Assembly (NCBI GenBank): GCA_012862575.1
Contig: BLSF01000065.1
Coordinates: 182,210-246,209 of the forward strand
DNA: 64,000 bases
Origin: Parietichytrium sp. I65-24A
Lineage: Eukaryota > Sar > Bigyra > Thraustochytrida > Thraustochytriidae
Direction of reading: 5' to 3'
Shown here one piece after another: positions 19,884-30,132 of this stretch. The notes beneath the pieces are model-generated. The model saw only the letters and a program-made list of their open reading frames with translations, made no database searches and was not told where the DNA came from. Position numbers and translations under genes: made by a program. Position 1 is the first letter of the stretch, and every line of letters starts with the position of its first letter.

Positions 19884-21044
19884 TCAGTCTGAGGATTCTC
19901 CCAGGGCACGCACCGCGGGTTCGGAGTCTTTGCCACGTTTCATTCGAGGACTGGCCAAAGGGTTCTCGTCCTCCTCCTGCAGAGTGCGCGAGTGGATCCC
20001 CGTGCAGATGCCTTCATCGGTGACGCCTTTCTCGAAGTACGCAATCGCCGGGTAGATGATGAGAGTGTCGAAAAACCAGACCATGCAAAACTGACGGTCG
20101 CGAATTACGTCATTCGCAATGCGGTGGTACGAACTCCAGACTGTAACTGCAAGGTACCATGCCAACAGAACGTCCAGGCTGTAGTGAAGACGGGTTCCCA
20201 AGATTGTGAAGAGACCGGTGAAGGACCACGCCCAAACGAAAAACTTTACGTAATTTACCTGGTGAGAGTCCGTGCGCGGGTAGTATGTGTGCCATACCAA
20301 AGCGCTTAGCACCAGAAGAAGCGTATGGCCGCTGAACACCATATCTCCGCACGTAAGTTCGCCAATGGGAACCATGACCTGCAAGCTCCGAATCACCATG
20401 TTTCGAAAGTTCTCCCTCATGAGCTGAAAACTTGCGCCGCCAGTGTCCAGGTCGCCGCGGGGAGTTGCATCTTTGCAGCGGGGATGAGAGTCCGGAAGCG
20501 AGGTGCACAAAATCGTAAAGCACCGAAAGAGCATCAGCGTCGCATACACCACCAGGACGCGGCGAATGATCATCCAGCGAAGGCGATGCGACAGCGCAAA
20601 CACCAGCGCTCCGATGATGGCCACCGCAAGGAAGATATCCGGGAGATGGTCAGCCTCCAGCGTCCCGAAATGCGTCCCGAGCGCGCTGATCGGAATCTTA
20701 AAGTCCCACTTTGGCCCAATGAGGTCGTGGCCCAGATCAGGCAGCGAGGGGATCTCTTTCGGGTTGCGATACCATGCCACACTCAAGCTCCACGCCGTGG
20801 CCTGCAATGCACAGAGAAAGTACACCATGCTGGCTGCCAGCCTGCGTATCTGCACGGACGTTGCGGAAATCCACAGCGTAACCACGGGCGCCACGAACAC
20901 CACCGTGAAAAAGAAAAACCGATGAAGCATTCCGTCGCCGAGAGCCACGCCAACCGTCGCACCGTGAAGCCAAATGGACACCACTCCAACTACGACCCAC
21001 ACCGGATTCACTCCTTCTTCTCTGTCCTCTTTGGCAGCCGACAT
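19884..21044 (-). CDS. Sphingomyelin-synthase-family phosphotransferase
   Basis: A 386-residue polytopic membrane enzyme of the SMS/PAP2-like family, which transfers a phosphorylated head group (phosphocholine, phosphoethanolamine or phosphoinositol) from a phospholipid to ceramide in the Golgi or plasma membrane. The conserved motifs are visible: PSLPD (99-103, the D1 motif), the Arg-rich segment ending TSLPDS (about 157-186, D2), the C3-like CGDMVFSGHT with His240, and LHYSLDV with His287 and Asp291. These residues form the His-His-Asp catalytic triad. About six hydrophobic segments fit the family topology. The C-terminus is charged and Ser/Pro-containing. The head group cannot be told from the sequence. 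Trypanosomatid relatives make inositol- or ethanolamine-phosphorylceramide, so those are open alternatives. Single exon, ATG at 21044. Confidence 0.92.
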   Translation of the reverse strand: MSAAKEDREEGVNPVWVVVGVVSIWLHGATVGVALGDGMLHRFFFFTVVFVAPVVTLWISATSVQIRRLAASMVYFLCALQATAWSLSVAWYRNPKEIPSLPDLGHDLIGPKWDFKIPISALGTHFGTLEADHLPDIFLAVAIIGALVFALSHRLRWMIIRRVLVVYATLMLFRCFTILCTSLPDSHPRCKDATPRGDLDTGGASFQLMRENFRNMVIRSLQVMVPIGELTCGDMVFSGHTLLLVLSALVWHTYYPRTDSHQVNYVKFFVWAWSFTGLFTILGTRLHYSLDVLLAWYLAVTVWSSYHRIANDVIRDRQFCMVWFFDTLIIYPAIAYFEKGVTDEGICTGIHSRTLQEEDENPLASPRMKRGKDSEPAVRALGESSD

Positions 21045-23095
21045 GGCCCCAAATCGCCCGCTATCTCCAGCCTCTTATAAGCGCGAGCAAGTGACTTCGC
21101 ACAGCTTTTTGAGGTCGGTCAGCTTTCGGTTAGTTCTGTTAGTTCACAGGCGAGAGAACGAAAGTGCGCTTATCGTTTCCCTTTCCCTCTCTCTCTCCAG
21201 AAGAGGAAAATGCAAATGCTTTTGCGCTCTCTGGTTTACGCCCACCGGAAGGAGGACGAGTGGCATACGCCGGCGCTCCGTTACGAGCTGTTACGGCGTA
21301 ACGCCCGGGCGGTTTTTGACGCATTTAGAAGTCGAGGTGTGCACGAGACTTTTAATGATGTGAATAGCCAAAGCCTAGAGCTGCACCTTCCAACCTTGCG
21401 TCCTCATGAAAAGAAGCATTCGCTGTACGCGAACGCTCTAAAGCTCCCCGCTGATGGACATATATTTGTAATGGACCAATGGACCGATTGGATGCCACGT
21501 TCCATCGGTTGATTGTAAAATCTGGCCTTCGCTGGTTTAACTTTGAAAATCCGTCCCAAAACTGCCTGTAGTTCGACTTCTCCAACAACTAGAAGGACTC
21601 GACAAGCTTTTGAGTCGCCAACGTTTTCAACCACGCTTGCGAATACAAATTCTTATATTCAGAAACCGGCTCCGATCGGGGATCCAAATTTCGGCTTGAG
21701 AGATCATTTCATTTGGACAATAGACAAAAATCTTGATTTGTTATGCATGGGAATCGTGCAGAAGATCAGGCCGGGTCAACTGTGAAGGTCGCTCTCGCGG
21801 ACCCTTAAATAAGTAACAGGAGAATGGTGTGGGGTGGGACACAATTTTCAGCTCAGAAGCTCGGGGCTCATGAGGACTTCGTACAGAAACAAGGCCAGTA
21901 CGTTTGAAAGGGCAGCGCTGTCGTTGCTCTCTGTCGGCTTGAGTCAAGTAACAACAACACAAGCACAAGTATAAAACTTTTCATGTCTGATGGCATTTCC
22001 TTTCGAATCTCTCTATTCAAAGCTCCTAAGTGTCGCTAACCTTGCGGCATGGTAAATTTCAGCTCGGGTTTGCCGCCAGCGTCTATGGATTGGCCAAGCC
22101 AATCTCGGAAGATTAGGAATTACAACCAGCACTATGCGCATAGCCAATCGACAATGAGTCCGAATTCCACAATCTTGCAATCTTCGTGATCTACTACGTC
22201 CTCTTTGAACTTTGTCATCAATCCGCATTATCGGACTTGCCGGTCAGTCAACCTGTCAGTGCCACGCGATGCCATGCGCCACTGATCGCCATTGCCACGC
22301 TTCCAAGACTCATCGAGCACAGTCCCCATCGCACCACCCGGTACGTTGACAGGAAAACTTCAATCGACTGTAATCCAATCTATCAGAACGGTTTTCAGTT
22401 CGCAGTTCGCAGTTCGCAGTCGGTACTATGACTGGGAATCAATTTTTGGCCGAAACTCGCTAATAGTTGTATACCTCGTGTGGACCACATATAGTAGACT
22501 ATAGTAGATACAGTAAGAGTTTGGTGGGAAAATGATCCGTTCACAAAAAGTGATTTTCTAATTACTAATGGAACAATGTTTATTGAAAAACACAGGAAAC
22601 TTTTCAGATTGCAAAATTCATTTGTAGAATTGTTCATGAAAAAAAAAAAAAAAAGGGAGAACGAGTGGCTCTTGTTAGATTAACTCACAAAGTCGCTGAT
22701 GAGAACGAACGCATTGAGACTGCATTTCAAAACCGCGAAGGCGGGCTAACGAACCTCGCAGAGCTGATCTGATCTCCTTTTCGTGATATTGGATCTGATC
22801 TCCTTTTCGTGATATTGGATGGACAAGTCAACTCTCTCGGAAAGGAGGAAGGAAGAGGTGGTGATGGCGGCAACGTATGCAACCTATTGCGAGGCTGGCG
22901 TTTGCAATAGGGACACTGGGCCATTCAGAGACGTGTTTTGAAGCGGCTTTGACTAGCTCAAGAGAGTTGGGTGCTGCTAGTCGTTCGTTGGCCTTGCTTC
23001 TTTAGCCTGTTGGGCTAATTGCAATCAGCACGTGATCCATCTTCGCCTTTATGACAGTGCATTCTGACTCCACACGTCGATAAGGTGCTGTGCAA
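21045..23095. other. 2 kb intergenic region, no gene seen
   Basis: A pyrimidine tract (21181-21199) lies about 140 bases upstream of the sphingolipid enzyme start. An AGTTCGC heptamer repeat (about 22396-22420), an A-run near 22637-22654 and a 26-bp perfect duplication (22769-22820) are present. The frames are short and unrecognised. Confidence 0.65.
22769..22820. repeat. Perfect 26-bp tandem duplication
   Basis: Two adjacent identical 26-base units (22769-22794 and 22795-22820), starting CTGATCTCC and ending TTGGAT. Confidence 0.95.
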
Positions 23096-25504
23096 ATGCT
23101 GGCAAACACGGCCAAGAGAAGAACGGGGAAGGCCAAGTTAACACTGGCGTGGTGCGAAATGTCTCACGTGGAAGCTGACCGAGGTGATCGAGCTGCCGAG
23201 GCACGAGCAAGGGAGCGCCGCAGCAGAAAGAGGATGCGGCTTGGAATGCTCCCGACCGTGTTGGCAGGCGTGGCGATGGGGATGGAATCCCTTCCCGTGG
23301 CGTCGGGTGCAGAGGGCTGCGACTTCTTTTGCTGCTCGTCGTGGATTCCGGTGTACGTGCGGGACTCTGACTGCAACGTGCTGGTGCAGGAGGACGCGGA
23401 TTACGTGAGGGGGCTGTTCTCCGAATCGTCACGGTTCAGATACGATGTGGATGGGTTTCATTACGGCTTCTTCCGGGAAGAGCAACTTTCCTCAGATTTT
23501 GACGTTTACAAGGCGATGCTTGAGGACTGGACGGTGGAGGCCGACATGTATGGAAAGGGAAAGCAGTTTAGCATATATTCGTCCGAATCGGACATGATCC
23601 ATGATGTGGATGGAGATTTACTTTGGGAGTATTGCCCCGAACAAGATAACTCTGCGACAGGTCGTGGGTTTCCAGGTATTTGCGCTCCCACTGCTGCAGA
23701 GTCGAACATCGATTTAGCAGCGTCCCTAACCTGTCAAGAGCCTAGAGCTATTGCGTTTCACATTTGCAGTTATTCTATTACAGCCGCCCCGACTGCTGCT
23801 CCGACCACTTCACAAACCGCTGAACCAAACTTGACCGCATCGCCTACGCAGGAACCTTCAGCGATTCCAACCAGCGCGCCGTCCAAGAACCCCACACAGG
23901 TCCCAACCAGCGCGCCAACCAAAGAGCCAACAACAGCACCAACCAAAGAGCCAACAAAAGCGCCAACCAAAGAGCCAACCACAGCGCCAACCACAGCGCC
24001 AACCACAGCGCCAACCAAAGCGCCAACCAAAGCGCCATCCAAAGCGCCAACCAAAGCGCCAACGAGCGGTCCAACAATGACGCCTTCAGCCCAGCCAACA
24101 GCTCAGCCGACAGTCTTCCCGACGAGATCGCCAACGTCCAATCCGACAACGCAATACCCGACCAAGTCTCCAAGCCCCGGCCCGACCCGCGCTCCGTCTG
24201 TGTCGCCTAGTACGTCTCCCAGTACTCACCCGACTCGTTCACCGGTGACGGCAAGTCCAACGCCGCTTCCAACGCCGAGCCCAACTCCAATGCCATCGTC
24301 GAGCCCAACCATGCAACCAACGTCGGTTCCAACTATCTCTCCAACGTTAGCGCCGTCAGCTTCTCCGACTGAGAAATCAAACGAGACGAGCTTTTCACCG
24401 ACGCCATCCCCATCACAAGGCTCCGACAATGAGCTTCCTCTGTGCGAGAGCTTGGCAGTGAACGCTTCGAGCGCAGTCTTCATGGTAGATGATGAAGAAG
24501 ATGGGTTCTGGTGCCCTGCCCTGGAAGAACTAGTGGTGGAATTCAACATGACGGACGGCGAAAGCCAAAGAAGTGTTTATGGACAACTGATGATCGGTAG
24601 CCTCGGCCAAACGTACACAGAAGCGTGTACGCAATCGGATGAGCAAATGGTGTGTCGATTTCTGTTGGACGAAGTGCCAAAGAACGGCAATTTGACGCTT
24701 CGCATTGTCAACAAGGACGCATCGTGCATGCTCGCAGAATCCACTGTAACTCGCACTGTGCCTCTCGGGAGCTCGGAGCAGTGCTTTGACACGCTGATGA
24801 GTTCAACCTGCTCTGATACGAGCAGTCAGAAGAGCCAGTGGTATCTCTCATTTGGTGGCCGACTCAGCGAGATAGTTGAAGAGAATTTGAGTGAAAATAA
24901 TGACGTGCAGTGCGTCTACCTCGACTGGACGGGCGCCGAGTCTCTGGCGGTAGGGGCTTCTGTGAACAAGTATGGACGCGTAATATGTGCAGACAAGTTA
25001 ATTCTGTCCTCTCCGGCGGCAGTAGTGATAGAGATTGTTGGAAGCTCGGAGCAAACCACCCTGTTTCGACTTGCCGGCCTCTCCGACCCTTGCACAAGTA
25101 CATCCGAGACGGGAGGAACCGTCGTTAACAACACGTCGAGTTTGCAAATGTACTTGCTTCTCGGAGCTGGGCTGGGAGGAGTAGTGATGTGTGGTTGCGG
25201 TGGCACGTTTTGCGTCTTCGCTAGTCGCAAGAAGGAAGAGATGGACGCTCTATTCAGTCAAGAGACGGAAGAGAGCTTCACTCCACTGCCGGCGGCAACG
25301 AGAGTAGAGGCCAACTTGTACACTGGCCAGCAGCGAGTCTTCCAACAAGATACAAATGGGTTCGCCGCAGCATCGCCTCCGTCGCCCCCGCCCCCTCCAA
25401 CCAGTCGCGTGTCACGATTCTTTGGGCGCAAATCGAGGCAGGAGCAACAGCCCGAAAATTGGCTTTCGACGAACGTCATGGGTATGAACCCATCGTCCTT
25501 TTGA
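23096..25504 (+). CDS. Type I membrane protein with Pro-Thr-rich stalk
   Basis: About 802 residues, no family recognised. Order of parts: a basic N-terminal lead, a signal-peptide-like segment (MLPTVLAGVAMGMESLPVASG) that would be best placed if translation began at the ATG at 23234 rather than 23096 or 23159, then a Cys-containing ectodomain of about 180 residues with a CDFFCC start. Next is a Pro-Thr stalk of about 200 residues (nt 23782-24390) built from APT/KAPT/KEPT repeats, a second Cys-containing domain (about 24425-25110), a single transmembrane helix (nt 25148-25215, residues about 685-707), and a cytosolic tail with a poly-Pro run and a basic FFGRK stretch. PT stalks of this kind are common in stramenopile and haptophyte surface proteins. 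A cell-surface adhesion or receptor role is inference from the architecture only. Likely heavily O-glycosylated. Single exon. Confidence 0.8.
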   Translation: MLANTAKRRTGKAKLTLAWCEMSHVEADRGDRAAEARARERRSRKRMRLGMLPTVLAGVAMGMESLPVASGAEGCDFFCCSSWIPVYVRDSDCNVLVQEDADYVRGLFSESSRFRYDVDGFHYGFFREEQLSSDFDVYKAMLEDWTVEADMYGKGKQFSIYSSESDMIHDVDGDLLWEYCPEQDNSATGRGFPGICAPTAAESNIDLAASLTCQEPRAIAFHICSYSITAAPTAAPTTSQTAEPNLTASPTQEPSAIPTSAPSKNPTQVPTSAPTKEPTTAPTKEPTKAPTKEPTTAPTTAPTTAPTKAPTKAPSKAPTKAPTSGPTMTPSAQPTAQPTVFPTRSPTSNPTTQYPTKSPSPGPTRAPSVSPSTSPSTHPTRSPVTASPTPLPTPSPTPMPSSSPTMQPTSVPTISPTLAPSASPTEKSNETSFSPTPSPSQGSDNELPLCESLAVNASSAVFMVDDEEDGFWCPALEELVVEFNMTDGESQRSVYGQLMIGSLGQTYTEACTQSDEQMVCRFLLDEVPKNGNLTLRIVNKDASCMLAESTVTRTVPLGSSEQCFDTLMSSTCSDTSSQKSQWYLSFGGRLSEIVEENLSENNDVQCVYLDWTGAESLAVGASVNKYGRVICADKLILSSPAAVVIEIVGSSEQTTLFRLAGLSDPCTSTSETGGTVVNNTSSLQMYLLLGAGLGGVVMCGCGGTFCVFASRKKEEMDALFSQETEESFTPLPAATRVEANLYTGQQRVFQQDTNGFAAASPPSPPPPPTSRVSRFFGRKSRQEQQPENWLSTNVMGMNPSSF
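23870..24080. repeat. Coding (GCGCCAACC AAA)n-type repeat for PT stalk
   Basis: Degenerate 12- to 18-base units encoding Ala-Pro-Thr-Lys/Thr repeats within the membrane protein gene. They create long spurious frames on the opposite strand. Confidence 0.85.
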
Positions 25505-28500
25505 GAAACTTGAATCTTGGTTCTTGCAAGTATGTTGTTGATATACGCGCAAGAACCCACCTAACCTTTCCACACTTTACCACAACAAGACGTGGACCTC
25601 GTTGAAGAATCCGTTATAGCCTTTCGTCAGCCACGGAGGCACACTCCCCCTTCCAGGTTCCAACTTTTAGCAAGTGCATCTATTCCAGGAGAACTTTTAA
25701 TCGGTGCAAGAACTCCTGTGTACAAGTACGCGGCTTCTTCTGTTCTGTTTTGCGAAAGTACATTCTTTTCTTCTTTTCTTCTTACAGCCAGCCCGCCCTT
25801 GTCAATTTGAGCTTTCATCGTGAACGTTTTCACGATGTGAAAAGGGTTAGGTTAGAGATGTACAACACTGTTTAGCAACCTACTAGGAGTAAAACGAGCT
25901 CTGTACTAGTAGAGCTATGAAAAGAAGGGTTGGTCAAAACGAAACTCCTGAATTCTGAATTCTGAATTTTTGGGTTGGTCATTTGCATGATCATCCAGGA
26001 CATGAAACACCAAAGATGGGTCTCATCCAACGCTGGCGAGCGCGTGCCCCACGAAAGTTTTGGCTCGAAAATCGAGAGCTGTCTGGTTGGTTTCACAAGA
26101 CATTGAAAAGTTGAAACTGATCTTTTTGTTTTTTTTAAACTTTCAATATACACTTCTTTTTTCGCCAAGATGAAATCGCAGTCAGCTTAGTCAGAAGCCG
26201 AGGGATTCCCGGTCGTGTCAGTACCACCCACGTACGAAAGTAATGTCCGGGGGCCGAGAACAGGCGACTGACACGGTACACTTTGCACGAAGGCAGGCGA
26301 CTGATTCTGTTTCCATTCAAATTCTTGTTTCCATCGCGGAGAAAGGGAGGGAGCAAGAAAGAGGAACCTTGCTTTATCTTACGAGCTCCGAGTTCCTCCC
26401 TTCCCACCGCCATTCCTCCGGGGGATTGCTCGGTCAAGGATCAAGGACTTCCCACTCGAACGGTTTGAGGTGTTTGTGGATGTGACTAATAGCACATTTT
26501 CGCAAAGCTTACGGGAGTGTCCGAAAACTGTCTGAACGAAGGAATTCCGGGCGTACGCCGTTCATCGTCGGTGCTAGAGCACTTTGCAGCCCGGGATTCC
26601 TGACAAAAGCAACAAAAGCCGTGGGTGTGCGCGCTCACTCCCTGTCGCACTTTTCTTTCTTTCTTGTTCTTTCCTTCGCCGGCGTCGCTCTTTTTCTTTC
26701 TCTCCCGGACCACCACTCATTCATCTTGAATTGATCCAACTTTAAGGTTTGGTCAAGAGATGGATCAATACCAGAAGAATAAGGAATTCAGAAAACGATT
26801 GTTTTTGCGTGTATGGAACTCAGAAAATCAAATTTAGATAATGAAAGCGAGTGGCTCACCTCTTTCTTTCCTCCTCATTCTTCCCACCGATGGCATTGTT
26901 GAGCGCCAAAAGTGAGTTGCCCACCAAAACTCTCTTTCCTAAACGCCTTCTGAACTCCGAATTATAAAATTCATCCACAAACCAAACACCAGGTCCAGCA
27001 GTGGCTAAAACACCGACAGGAGGAGAAGGAGGAGGACAAAGAGAGGGAAAGGAGAAAGAAAGGGAGAAGGGAGGAGAAGGGGAAAGATAAAGGAGGAATA
27101 AGAACGGGAAAAGGAGGGAAGCTTATACTCGAAATTGAGAGGCCGCTCTTTCGGAAGTCTCGGTCCTTCGCAAGATCCTCGGGGCTGGCGCGCAGTTGCA
27201 GTGAAAGTGGAGGGTCCTCTACTCGAATTCACAGTTCATTATCCAGAAGGCAGCTTTCTTTGCTCATCGATGGAATGTCATGACTCTCAGAGGAAAATCG
27301 ACATTCTATTTGAAAACTCTCATTCCTCCAGGCCCTGGGCTCTTTTATCGTCCACTTTACAGTAAGAGTGAACACCTGTCTGCAAGCTGTAGACTTGCTA
27401 CCGGATACATAGGGGAATGCAATTAAGAGCTGAGTAGGGTTGAATATGAGTTACGATTGAACTCTTACTCGACTGTGTGAGTCAAGGACTGTGGATGGAG
27501 ATTAGAGCCATATAGTCTGAATAGTATAAACAAGTATGCATGTCGTACAGATACCTAGATTTTTTACTTCTGAAGTAAGGCTGAGAGCAATCATGTCAAG
27601 CTTGCGTAGATGTAGAATGCTATTGTGATAGCTAATTGTCTTGAGCGTGAAGTAACCGGGATTCCTGGTCCATGCTGCAGCGAGCTCATTAAAGTTCTAT
27701 TTACTATTTCATAAGGGCTAAGTTTAGTCGGGGAAGAAAGTAAGTCAGTCTTGAGAAGCACGAAGTGCATGCTAAAGTAAAGTCTATGCTCCCTTCCTTC
27801 TCTTCCCGAGGGTCGTCATTGTTTGCTGCTCCAGTTGTCAACTATTGCGCCTCTGAGAACTCCTGTTTCATATATTGAAAACAATAGCATCCTCAAATCG
27901 AAAGGGGGACATAATTTGCGGTGTGCGTGGCTGATGCTACGCCTCGACACTGTAAACACTAGTATTTCGAAAGAAAAGCCTGGGCTCGGGGGAAGGTGGT
28001 CTTTCAGGTGGTGCTATTACTGCGGTAGTAGAAACCGTGGGTCTCTCTTTCCCCCTAGAGTTCTATTTTAAATTTTCTACGCTAAAATTAGGAGGCCCGA
28101 CTCTTGACTGAAGAAGCAAGATTGCAATTATTAAGTTAGATCCAAGTGCGACCTTAATATTCTATCTACTCATAACCCTGTATGTAGTAGTGGTTGGAAA
28201 GTATAATTTTTCGAGCTAAGTTAACTAAACTAATTTTATAAAAACTCCAACTACGCGGTTTCGAAAAAGGAAGAAGCTCTATCCTTTAATTAACGCTCTT
28301 CATAATGGAAACAGAAATTTGAATTTGCTTCAACATTTTGTTCCTTTGGACGGAAAAAGGCTGCCTGAATAAGTAGTAAGTCGCCGCAGATCCTGGAAAG
28401 ATAACGGAAAAAGTCCACAGGTACGACAAGTACAATAGCAATTTGCCGTCTGCTTCCGTTCCGCTTTGCTCTGCTAAGTCATTTGTGATAACAATTCTTC

Positions 28501-30086
28501 AACTCAAAATCAGAAAACAAACGCTTTTTTTTAAATAATGAAAAAGAAGAAGCAGCTCATAGGACTTGCAGAGTGAGACATAAGATGTTGAAGGTACTAA
28601 CTGTCAGAGTTGTTACTCTTGAATGGCCCGAAAAAACAGTGAAGCATCCCAAGCTATACAAGAAATATTGACTTTCTGAGATGTCTCATGCTTTAGCTTT
28701 AGCGTTCACTAGTCTACTGCACTTCAGTTGAAGCGTTTGGTATCAGCAGCACGACGAAAAGTTGTCCAAATTTTGTGTGAACTTGGCTGTGAAGCTTGCT
28801 TTGTGTGAGCTTCGCAACTCTTGAACCACAGTGCGAGCCTGCAAATGAAAAAGAAAAAAAGGAATGCTTCTTTCCCACTCTCACAGTGCTCACAGCTCAA
28901 CATTTGTTGAAAGCTCACAGCTCTAAAACACATTATTGGAAGCATACAGCGCGATATCTGCCTGGAATCCCTGCCAGCAGCCATCTTTTTTGTAGACCCA
29001 TGGCTGTGCTTCTTCCGCTCTTACCTTCAATGAACATTATGCCAAACGCAGCTCGCTCGAAGAATGCACTAACTATCACGACGTGCTCAATGCGTGTGCT
29101 TTGCTCTCCCTTCCTCTTCTATTTTGGCCGCGAATTCACGTTGCTTTACTTGACAACTTGGCCTCTCTGGACGCTTTTGTACACTGTACTGGTACTCACA
29201 GTCACAGCAGAATCACTGCTCTCACTGAAGTGTTCAGTACCAATATCAAGTGATATTCCAAAGCACACTCGCCACGCTAGCCTTTGCCTTCCGTTAAAAA
29301 ACTACCGTTACGCTGCTCAGGACCGCTGACTGTGAGCAAATTAGCCGATCAGCGAATATCAGCGACGAGAATTTGGTCACTTGTTCTTTCTTTCCTCCTC
29401 TACTTTCCTTACTATGGAAACTGTTTCAGAATCGGTCAGGGATTTGATTTCAACAGTAGTTACTTTTGAGTGGGGAAAGAACGGGATTACTATGCCTGGT
29501 GCTCACTGTGAGTCCACTAGCTAGTTATGAGTGAGTGATTGAAAGTGAACAGCCGCGACGACGAAGAAATGGACCGCCAACAAAATAAACTCTTTCGAGT
29601 TGACGTAAAAGCTCTGCCCCTTCTTTATTAAAAGCGCTCCAAATTTGGGAGTGTTATTGTGCAATTGGAAATGAAAATGAAAACACAATTCCCCGATAAG
29701 CCTATGTTCCGAATTCAGTGTTAGTTATCTTAACATCGCGGTGCGAGTCAGTTGTGGGTCAGTCAGGAATTCAAAGGAGTACTAGTACTCCCTGGAAAGA
29801 ATTACTTTCGACAGATTTTAAGTGGTGATTTTGCGTCGAAGCTTTACGGTCTTGAAGGGCAAAGGACGGATATGAATAGCTTCCACTGTGTTCGGCGTGA
29901 TTGATTTTGAAAAGTTAGATGATGGGAGTGATCTTGTTTTGAATCGCGTCTCTACTAGTCACCAACTGCGCTGAGTAACACTCTGGCTTGGCGTCGCTTC
30001 GGTCTCTGCGGCCTTCCGTGCCGCAAAGCATACACGTGATTTGATTTATATTCCATCCAAAACTGTTCGAAATAAACGTTAACTTA

Positions 30087-30132
30087 GTTTGTTTTGAACT
30101 TTTATTTTTGTTTGTTTTGAACTTTTATTTTT
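30087..30132. repeat. Perfect 23-bp tandem duplication
   Basis: Two adjacent copies of a T-rich 23-base unit beginning GTTTGTTTTGAAC. Confidence 0.93.

Noticed and set aside
23770-24173. Minus-strand Val-Gly-Ala and Leu-Ala-Leu-Trp repeat frames
   Set aside because: They are the reverse complement of the PT-stalk coding repeat, not separate proteins.
28796-29329. 177-codon + strand frame, the longest in the gene-poor region
   Set aside because: No recognisable domain, unbiased codon use and surrounding AT-rich noncoding sequence.
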